Of a stretch of DNA of 8,878 nucleotides, positions 1 through 8,878 are shown piece by piece (the first letter of the stretch is position 1; each line of letters begins with the position of its first letter). Source of the DNA: Flavobacteriales bacterium UBA3364 (GTDB lineage: Bacteria > Bacteroidota > Bacteroidia > Flavobacteriales_F > PHOS-HE28); the NCBI GenBank assembly GCA_002360495.1, contig DEQO01000104.1:1-8878 (forward strand). Reading direction: 5' to 3'. Below the pieces are notes generated by a model. It was not told the DNA's origin, did no database searches, and was given only the letters and a program-made list of their open reading frames with translations. A program made the translations under genes and the position numbers.

Positions 1-779
1 TGAAGGAGAAGAACCCGAAGCTCAAGGTCTGGGGGATCGACACCTACGGTTCGGTCTTCAAGAAGCTGAAGGAGACCGGCATCTTCGATAAGAACGAGAT
101 CTACCCGTACATCACCGAAGGCATCGGCGAGGATTTCGTGCCGCAGAACGTGGACATGGACCTGATCGACCACTTCGAGAAAGTGACCGACCGCGACGCA
201 GCGATCTACACGCGGAAGATCGTGAAGGACGAAGGAATTTTTGTTGGCAACAGCGCGGGCAGCGCGATCGCCGGCCTACTGCAGCTGAAGGACAATTTCA
301 AGAAGGGTGAAACGGTGGTGGTGATCTTCCACGACCACGGCACACGCTACGTTGGCAAGATGTTCAACGACGACTGGATGCGCGAGCGCGGTTTCCTCGT
401 CGAAGAAAAGCCGACAGCAGGTGACCTGCTCAAGGGCAAGGACCTCTCCCTCGTCAGTGTTGAGGCCGACGAACCGGTACTTCTTGCGATCGATCGCATG
501 CGCAAGCACAACATCGATCAACTACCCGTTATGGAAGGTGGCAAGCCCGTAGGCACGATCACCGATGCGCGGCTCTTCGATGCGATCCTGGAGGACGCCG
601 AAGTGCGCCACCAGAAAGTACGCGTCGTCATGGGACCTGCTTTGCCGTTGATGGAACCCGATGCTACCCTTGCGGAGATCGCGAAGAAGCTGGGCAACGG
701 ATCACAGGCCGTACTGGTGAAGATGAAGGAAGGCTTCGGGATCATCACCAAGCAGGACATCATCGGGAAGCTGAAGTAA
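1..779 (+). CDS. cbs: Cystathionine beta-synthase (PLP enzyme with C-terminal CBS-domain pair), 5'-truncated by window edge
   Basis: Partial gene; the reading frame is open from base 3 to the TAA at 777-779, leaving 258 visible C-terminal residues. The visible part holds the C-terminal half of the fold-type II PLP catalytic domain: EGIGEDFVP (117-143) and the glycine/serine loop GNSAGSA (246-266) match the positions of EGIGYDF and GGSAGS in characterised CBS enzymes, followed by the FNDDWMRERGF stretch that closes the domain. Two CBS (Bateman) motifs follow, roughly 426-590 and 612-773, a regulatory pair that binds adenosyl ligands in many homologues. The catalytic lysine and the first half of the enzyme lie outside the window. 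The family condenses serine (or O-acetylserine) with homocysteine to cystathionine in the cytosol, the first step of transsulfuration. The GTG at 138 is internal, not a start. A CBS-domain cysteine synthase cannot be excluded without the N-terminal half. The next gene starts 10 bases downstream, suggesting an operon. Confidence 0.85.
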   Translation, partial: KEKNPKLKVWGIDTYGSVFKKLKETGIFDKNEIYPYITEGIGEDFVPQNVDMDLIDHFEKVTDRDAAIYTRKIVKDEGIFVGNSAGSAIAGLLQLKDNFKKGETVVVIFHDHGTRYVGKMFNDDWMRERGFLVEEKPTAGDLLKGKDLSLVSVEADEPVLLAIDRMRKHNIDQLPVMEGGKPVGTITDARLFDAILEDAEVRHQKVRVVMGPALPLMEPDATLAEIAKKLGNGSQAVLVKMKEGFGIITKQDIIGKLK

Positions 780-789
780 CGGGACCGCG

Positions 790-1572
790 ATGCCGACCGT
801 GACCGACCAAATGGGCCGCACGGTCGCTGTGCCCGACCGTCCGGAGCGGATCATCTCCCTCGTGCCGTCCCAGACCGAACTACTCTTCGACCTCGGCCTC
901 GGCGAGCGCGTGGTGGGCATCACCAAGTTCTGCATCCATCCGGAAAGCTGGTTCCGGAACAAACCCCGCGTAGGCGGCACCAAGAAGGTGGACTTGGGCC
1001 GGATCCGCGCGTTGAAGCCGGACCTGATCATCGGTAACAAGGAGGAGAACGAACGGAAGGACATCGAAGCCCTGGAGCAGCAATTCCCGGTGTGGATGAG
1101 CGACGTGCGAAGCCTGCACCATGCGTTGCATATGATCGCGCATGTGGGCGAACTCACGGGAACCGGAAAAAAGGCGGACCTCATCCTCCGGGGCATCGCT
1201 GATGCCTTCGCCGACCTGGAACCGCTCGACCCACCGCTGACCGTGGCCTACCTGATCTGGCGCGAACCCTACATGGTGGCCGGTCATGGCACATTCGTGA
1301 ACGACATGTTGCGGCGCTGCGGGCTACGGAACGTTTTCGACAAGGGCGATGCGCGGTATCCGGAGATCACACCCCAAGCGCTTGCGGAGTCGGACCCCGA
1401 CATCATCCTGCTCTCTTCCGAGCCATACCCGTTCAAGGAAGAACACGTGCTGGACATCAACATGATCTGCCCTGGCACGCCTGTCCGTATCGTGGACGGC
1501 GAGCTCTTCAGCTGGTACGGAAGCCGCTTATTGAAGGCTCCCGGATACTTCAACGGCCTATCCCTCGTTTGA
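790..1572 (+). CDS. BtuF-like helical-backbone metal/cobalamin-binding protein without signal peptide
   Basis: 260 residues of the class III periplasmic-binding-protein fold (Peripla_BP_2 type, as in BtuF and FhuD). Visible family signatures are PERIISLVPSQTELLFDLG (18-36), the LKPDLIIG segment ending the first lobe (75-82), a long helix-prone stretch around 108-142 that would be the rigid backbone helix joining the lobes, and WREPYMVAG from W157 opening the second lobe, followed by the GLRNVF and SDPDIILLSSEP segments typical of BtuF. Family members normally deliver vitamin B12, haem or ferric siderophores to an ABC permease in the periplasm. Here the N-terminus is polar with no hydrophobic leader and no lipobox cysteine, and the frame is closed by a TGA at 772-774, so no longer start exists. 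The protein should therefore stay in the cytosol. No permease or ATPase gene is adjacent. It starts 10 bases after the CBS gene. The fold assignment is strong; the ligand is unknown, with corrinoid the best guess from sequence resemblance. Confidence 0.83.
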   Translation: MPTVTDQMGRTVAVPDRPERIISLVPSQTELLFDLGLGERVVGITKFCIHPESWFRNKPRVGGTKKVDLGRIRALKPDLIIGNKEENERKDIEALEQQFPVWMSDVRSLHHALHMIAHVGELTGTGKKADLILRGIADAFADLEPLDPPLTVAYLIWREPYMVAGHGTFVNDMLRRCGLRNVFDKGDARYPEITPQALAESDPDIILLSSEPYPFKEEHVLDINMICPGTPVRIVDGELFSWYGSRLLKAPGYFNGLSLV

Positions 1573-1599
1573 GCGGCGGCCGTGGGCGGTGCTTGCGGC

Positions 1600-1607
1600 T
1601 ACTTTTG
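1600..1607 (+). promoter_or_regulatory. Candidate Bacteroidota -7 element (TACTTTTG)
   Basis: TACTTTTG matches the Bacteroidota primary sigma-factor -7 consensus TAnnTTTG exactly and lies in the 52-base gap before the phospholipase gene. The expected upstream TTTG is present only at 1568-1571, 28 bases away, which is longer than the usual spacing of about 19-21. Transcription from here would give a leader of only about a dozen bases before the ATG at 1625. Such an octamer can occur by chance, so this is a weak call. Confidence 0.27.
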
Positions 1608-1624
1608 CGCTGGCCGTTCCACCC

Positions 1625-3907
1625 ATGGTCCGCACTGCGATCACCCTCCTCCTGTTTGCGACCCTTTCGAACTCGTTCGCACAACGCGTGGGCCTGGTGT
1701 TGAGCGGTGGGGGCGCCACAGGCATGGCACACATCGGGGTGATGAAAGCCTTGGAGGAACATGACATCCCCATCGACTACATCACAGGCAGCAGCATGGG
1801 TGCGCTCATCGGCGCACTCTACGCATCCGGCTGGTCGCCCGCGGAGATCGATTCGCTTTTCAGCACGGAACAATTCCGGATCATGGCCGATGGTGGGATC
1901 GAGCCCCAGTACCAATACTACTTCAAGCAGGACCCACCCGATGGCTCGCTCATCAGCCTGAAGCTGGACCTGGACACGACCCTGCAGTACTCACTGCCTA
2001 CCAACCTGCGGCGTCCGGCACTGATCGACTATGAGCAGATGCGCAGCTATGGGCCCGTGTCGGCATTGGCCGGTTACGACATGGACAGCCTGTTCGTACC
2101 GTACCGCTGCGTGGCATCGGACATCACGGACCAACACTCGGTGGTCTTCAGCGAAGGCGACCTGGCCCAGGCCGTGCGTGCGAGCATGAGCTATCCGTTC
2201 TACTTCAAGCCCATTCGCGTCAATGGCCACCTGATGATGGATGGAGGGCTGTACAACAACTTCCCAAGCGATGTGATGTACGATGACTTCCTGCCGGACC
2301 TCATCGTTGGCAGCAACGTCGCGAACAACTCGCCACCGCCCAGTGAGGATGATCTCGTGAGCCAATTGCGCGCCATGATGCAGGAGCGCTCCAACTACAG
2401 CATCGAATGCGCCAACGGCGTCATCATTGAGCCACAGACCACGACATCGCTCTTCGATTTCTCCGATCCGAGCGTGGCCATTGCCGATGGATATGCCGCT
2501 GCCATGGCCCACATGCCGGAGATCCAGGCCCAATTGCAACGGCGATCCCCGAAAGCAGAACTGGAAGCGAAAAGACGTGCCTTCCGAGCCCGACTACCGA
2601 AGATGGTCTTCGGTGAATTGCGCATCCATGGACTGACGCGCTCGCAAACCCGCTTCGTTGAGCAGAGCCTGGACCGACGCGGCAAGGAACTGAACGCCAC
2701 CAACTTGAAACCGAAGTACTTCCGGCTGGTGGCCGACCGCAACATCGCGATGCTCTATCCGAAAACCGTTTACGCCCCGGAGCGCAAGCAATTCGACCTG
2801 GACCTTTACGTGAAGACGGAGAAGGACCTCGAGGTACGCTTCGGTGGCATGTTCTCATCGCGCCCGATCAACACGGGCATGGTAGGCCTGCGCTACAATC
2901 TCTTCGGCCGTAGCTCGGCGCACCTGGAGGGGATCTCATACTTCGGCAAGTTCTACGCGGGTGGCCAATTGAAGCTGCGAGCCTATACCTCGACCAAGGC
3001 CCCGATCTATTTCGAGCCGCTCTTCACCCTTCATCGCTGGGACCATTTCCGGAGCTTCAGCACCTTCTTCGATGAGGTGAAGCCATCGTACGTAGTGATA
3101 CGCGAGGCGTGGGCCGGGATGAACATGGGCATGGGCATGGGCAACAAAGGCCTGCTACGCCTGGACGCGAAGTATGGCGAGACCCTGGACCGTTACTACC
3201 AAAGCGCCGAATTCACCGGGCAGGACACGGCCGATGCGACCACCTTCAAGCAGTTCACCTCGGGCGTCCTGGTGGAACGCAACTCGCTGAACAGGAAACA
3301 ACACCCGAACGCTGGCGAGTCCTTGATGGCTTCGCTGCGTTACGTGCAAGGCGAAGAGATCACAGACCCGGGTTCGACCGGCCAGAGCGTGGATCAGAAC
3401 TACACGGCGGACCATGACTGGCTGATGGCGAAGGTCACCCTGGACCAGTACTTCCTGCCACGTGGGATCTTCAAGTTCGGATTCCTGGCGGAGGGGATGT
3501 TCAGCAGCATGCCGGCGTTCCAGAACTATACGGCAACGATCATTCGTTCCCCGGCGTTCCAACCTACGCCCGAAAGCCGGACCTACTTCATGGAGCAGTT
3601 CCGCGCACCGAAATACCTGGCCGGTGGTGTGCGCACGATCATCGCTGTGGCCCGCAACAAGTTCGACCTTCGGCTGGAAGCACACGTATTCCAACCGTAC
3701 GAGCCGTTCGTCCGTGGCAATGATGGAACGGCCCAACGCGCCGCAGCCTTCTCAGAAAGGTACTTCCTGGGTTCCGGGTCCATGATCTACCAAAGCCCGA
3801 TCGGCCCTGTGTGGTTCAACCTCAGCTATTTCGATGGGGTGAAGGAACCTTGGGCATGGAGCCTGAACTTCGGGTATATCCTGTTCAACCAGAAGATCCA
3901 CGAATAG
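1625..3907 (+). CDS. Patatin-like phospholipase with POTRA and Omp85-type barrel (type Vd autotransporter-like)
   Basis: 760 residues. The ATG at 1625 is chosen because it begins a clean signal peptide: hydrophobic ITLLLFATL, then SNSFA with probable cleavage after A19. The in-frame GTG at 1589 would only place extra residues before that leader. The patatin domain follows: oxyanion loop SGGGATG (27-33), nucleophile elbow GSSMG (55-59, S57) and catalytic DGG (206-208, D206), so the Ser-Asp dyad is intact. After a charged helical linker (about 285-325), residues about 327-395 look like one POTRA domain (FGELRIHGL onward). The rest, about 400-760, is amphipathic beta-strand sequence with the Omp85-like SPIGPVWFNLSYF near the end. 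The architecture and length resemble PlpD of Pseudomonas and FplA of Fusobacterium, outer-membrane lipases whose patatin domain is surface-exposed or released. The lipid substrate here is unknown. It follows the BtuF-like gene by 52 bases, and the next gene starts 5 bases after its TAG. Confidence 0.9.
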   Translation: MVRTAITLLLFATLSNSFAQRVGLVLSGGGATGMAHIGVMKALEEHDIPIDYITGSSMGALIGALYASGWSPAEIDSLFSTEQFRIMADGGIEPQYQYYFKQDPPDGSLISLKLDLDTTLQYSLPTNLRRPALIDYEQMRSYGPVSALAGYDMDSLFVPYRCVASDITDQHSVVFSEGDLAQAVRASMSYPFYFKPIRVNGHLMMDGGLYNNFPSDVMYDDFLPDLIVGSNVANNSPPPSEDDLVSQLRAMMQERSNYSIECANGVIIEPQTTTSLFDFSDPSVAIADGYAAAMAHMPEIQAQLQRRSPKAELEAKRRAFRARLPKMVFGELRIHGLTRSQTRFVEQSLDRRGKELNATNLKPKYFRLVADRNIAMLYPKTVYAPERKQFDLDLYVKTEKDLEVRFGGMFSSRPINTGMVGLRYNLFGRSSAHLEGISYFGKFYAGGQLKLRAYTSTKAPIYFEPLFTLHRWDHFRSFSTFFDEVKPSYVVIREAWAGMNMGMGMGNKGLLRLDAKYGETLDRYYQSAEFTGQDTADATTFKQFTSGVLVERNSLNRKQHPNAGESLMASLRYVQGEEITDPGSTGQSVDQNYTADHDWLMAKVTLDQYFLPRGIFKFGFLAEGMFSSMPAFQNYTATIIRSPAFQPTPESRTYFMEQFRAPKYLAGGVRTIIAVARNKFDLRLEAHVFQPYEPFVRGNDGTAQRAAAFSERYFLGSGSMIYQSPIGPVWFNLSYFDGVKEPWAWSLNFGYILFNQKIHE
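3125..3142 (+). repeat. Three perfect tandem copies of ATGGGC
   Basis: Three head-to-tail copies of the hexamer ATGGGC inside the phospholipase gene encode Met-Gly three times (residues 501-506), in a predicted strand or turn of the outer-membrane barrel. Any change in copy number would keep the reading frame. The tract is short and may be of no consequence. Confidence 0.6.
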
Positions 3908-3912
3908 GACCG

Positions 3913-4155
3913 ATGATCGATCACGCCTTCCTGGACCGCTACGAAGCAGCTGCTGGTGAACTTGAACGGCTGCCTGTAGAAGAACGCGCTGGCCTCGCTT
4001 CGAGATGGACCATCGTGGATGAGTTGCTGCAGGACCTTCACATGATCAAGCACGGCTACACCACCGAGGGCTATGAGCGGCACGTGGAAAGGCAGCTGAA
4101 GGCCCTGTGCGCTGATGAGAGCGTGGTGGCGCGCTTGAAAGGGTCGGGGTTGTGA
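3913..4155 (+). CDS. Hypothetical 80-residue helical protein
   Basis: I do not recognise this protein. The frame stays open upstream to 3811, but the ATG at 3913 is preferred because it lies 5 bases after the phospholipase stop, whereas earlier starts would overlap that gene deeply. The 80 residues are charged and look wholly alpha-helical, with no signal peptide, no membrane segment and a single cysteine (in the LCADES stretch). Recognisable landmarks are ELERLPVEERAGLASRW, with W32, then IVDELLQDLHMIKHGY (34-49) and a Glu/Arg/Lys-rich third helix. The tryptophan, the KHGY turn and the regular hydrophobic spacing read like a small folded cytosolic protein rather than a random frame. It ends the co-directional cluster, and a stem-loop terminator candidate lies 67 bases beyond its TGA. 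Translational coupling to the phospholipase is plausible. No function is proposed. Confidence 0.68.
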   Translation: MIDHAFLDRYEAAAGELERLPVEERAGLASRWTIVDELLQDLHMIKHGYTTEGYERHVERQLKALCADESVVARLKGSGL

Positions 4156-4222
4156 ACTGATCCTCACCAGGGGCCCACATGGATGGTGGCACCGCTGGAT
4201 CGATGATCGAGCCTGGACCGCG

Positions 4223-4247
4223 AAAGCCCTCCGAGTTGGAGGGCTTT
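4223..4247. terminator. Bidirectional stem-loop terminator between convergent genes
   Basis: AAAGCCCTCC (4223-4232) and GGAGGGCTTT (4238-4247) are perfect inverted repeats separated by a 5-base loop. The stem is GC-rich at its core and carries A's on the left and T's on the right, so the hairpin forms on either transcript with a short U-run at the base of the stem. It lies in the 112-base gap between the 80-residue gene (ending 4155) and the DUF3467 gene (ending 4268 on the other strand), where one shared terminator is expected. The U-run is only three bases, so efficiency is uncertain. Confidence 0.72.
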
Positions 4248-4267
4248 GCACGGCGTTCAGAAGGTGC

Positions 4268-4591
4268 TCAGGCCTGCGCCGTCGGCCCACCGAAATTCAT
4301 GGGGATCTCCGGCATTTCCGTTTCGCGGATCGGGCCGTGTACCTGTTCGAACTTCTGGATGTTGTCGGCCATGGCACGCATCAGCCGCTTGGCGTGTTGG
4401 GGGGTCAGCAACACACGGGCTTTCACCTTCGCCTTGGGCACACCGGGCATCACACGGATGAAGTCCACGACGAACTCCGAGTTACTGTGCGTTATGATGG
4501 CCAGGTTGCTGTAGATACCATCAGCCACCTCCTCGCTGATCTCGATGTTCAGCTGGTTGGATGGGCGGGGTTGGTCTTTGGGGTCTGCCAT
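4268..4591 (-). CDS. DUF3467 domain-containing protein downstream of rpoC
   Basis: 107 residues, ATG at 4589-4591, TGA at 4268-4270. The sequence matches what I know of DUF3467: LNIEISEEVADGIYSN (14-29), AIITHSNSEFVVDF (31-44), a basic AKVKAR strand (54-59), TPQHAKR (63-69) and a helix ending in NIQKFEQVHGPI. The tail MNFGGPTAQA resembles that of other Bacteroidota members. There is no signal peptide or membrane segment, so it is presumably cytosolic. The function of the family is unknown to me. The gene lies 99 bases after rpoC on the same strand, an arrangement I recall as recurrent in Bacteroidota, which hints at co-expression with RNA polymerase. A hairpin lies in the gap, and no convincing promoter of its own is visible. 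Any role in transcription is inference from neighbourhood only. Confidence 0.85.
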   Translation of the reverse strand: MADPKDQPRPSNQLNIEISEEVADGIYSNLAIITHSNSEFVVDFIRVMPGVPKAKVKARVLLTPQHAKRLMRAMADNIQKFEQVHGPIRETEMPEIPMNFGGPTAQA

Positions 4592-4628
4592 TGTGATCGG
4601 TTTGTTCTGCGGAAGCCGGGAAACAACA

Positions 4629-4663
4629 AGCGGCGAGTTTTCCCGATGGGTCGACTCGCCGCT
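4629..4663 (-). terminator. Hairpin between rpoC and DUF3467, possible terminator or attenuator
   Basis: AGCGGCGAGT (4629-4638) and ACTCGCCGCT (4654-4663) are perfect 10-base inverted repeats. The 15-base loop contains a further CCC/GGG pair (4642-4644 with 4648-4650), which would extend the stem across a 3x3 internal loop. On the minus strand the stem begins 27 bases after the rpoC stop and is followed by TGTTGTTT, a modest U-rich tail. This reads as a factor-independent terminator at the end of the rpo transcript, possibly leaky so that DUF3467 is still made, or as an RNA processing or stabilising element. Confidence 0.62.
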
Positions 4664-4690
4664 CGCGATGTTGGTATCCAGCGCTGTTGG

Positions 4691-8878
<4,188 letters not shown>

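Noticed and set aside
702..1287. Long minus-strand frames opposite the CBS and BtuF-like genes
   Set aside because: They are shadows of the two well-supported + strand genes, with arginine- or histidine-rich translations and no domain signatures.
1589..1624. GTG at 1589 as start of the phospholipase
   Set aside because: It would place 12 extra residues before a textbook signal peptide that starts at the ATG at 1625.
3811..3912. ATG at 3811 as start of the 80-residue protein
   Set aside because: It would overlap the end of the phospholipase gene by 97 bases. The ATG at 3913 follows the stop by 5 bases, and the extra N-terminal residues look like out-of-frame translation of the barrel.
3911..4210. 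The decamer CGATGATCGA occurring at 3911-3920 and 4201-4210 as possible direct repeats or attachment sites
   Set aside because: The match does not extend beyond ten bases, one copy is at a start codon, and nothing between them resembles a mobile element.

Overview
This window comes from a moderately GC-rich member of the Bacteroidota, most likely a Flavobacteriales-like lineage. The evidence is the Bacteroidota-type RpoC, a DUF3467 gene directly downstream of rpoC, the near absence of Shine-Dalgarno sequences, and one candidate TAnnTTTG promoter element. The lineage call rests on protein character and gene order read by eye, not on a database search. The window looks chromosomal and mostly housekeeping. 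I see no mobile element, CRISPR array, tRNA or rRNA.

Layout. The left half (1-4155, + strand) holds four tightly packed co-directional genes. They are the 3' part of a cystathionine beta-synthase type PLP enzyme with a C-terminal CBS-domain pair; a BtuF-like helical-backbone metal/corrinoid-binding protein with no signal peptide; a complete two-part patatin phospholipase/outer-membrane barrel protein with the architecture of type Vd autotransporters (PlpD/FplA-like); and an 80-residue helical protein I do not recognise. A 10-bp perfect stem-loop at 4223-4247 sits between this cluster and the convergent right half and probably ends transcription from both sides.

The right half (4268-8878, - strand) is the 3' end of an RNA polymerase operon. 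It holds rpoC, which lacks only its N-terminal few dozen codons at the right edge, followed by a small DUF3467 gene. A GC-rich hairpin with a short U-rich tail lies between them and may terminate or attenuate the rpo transcript before DUF3467.

How the genes may work together. RpoC is the beta' subunit of RNA polymerase, and the position of DUF3467 behind it suggests co-expression. CBS draws homocysteine into transsulfuration, while cobalamin-dependent methionine synthase would draw the same metabolite the other way. The neighbouring BtuF-like protein could therefore be linked through B12, but that is speculation from adjacency. I found no clearly new multi-gene system. The observations most worth a second look are the leaderless BtuF-like protein, the 80-residue protein behind the phospholipase, and the rpoC-DUF3467 arrangement with its intervening hairpin. 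No gene-free stretch exceeds 300 bases. A 911-codon open frame lying antisense to rpoC is judged an artefact of codon bias.
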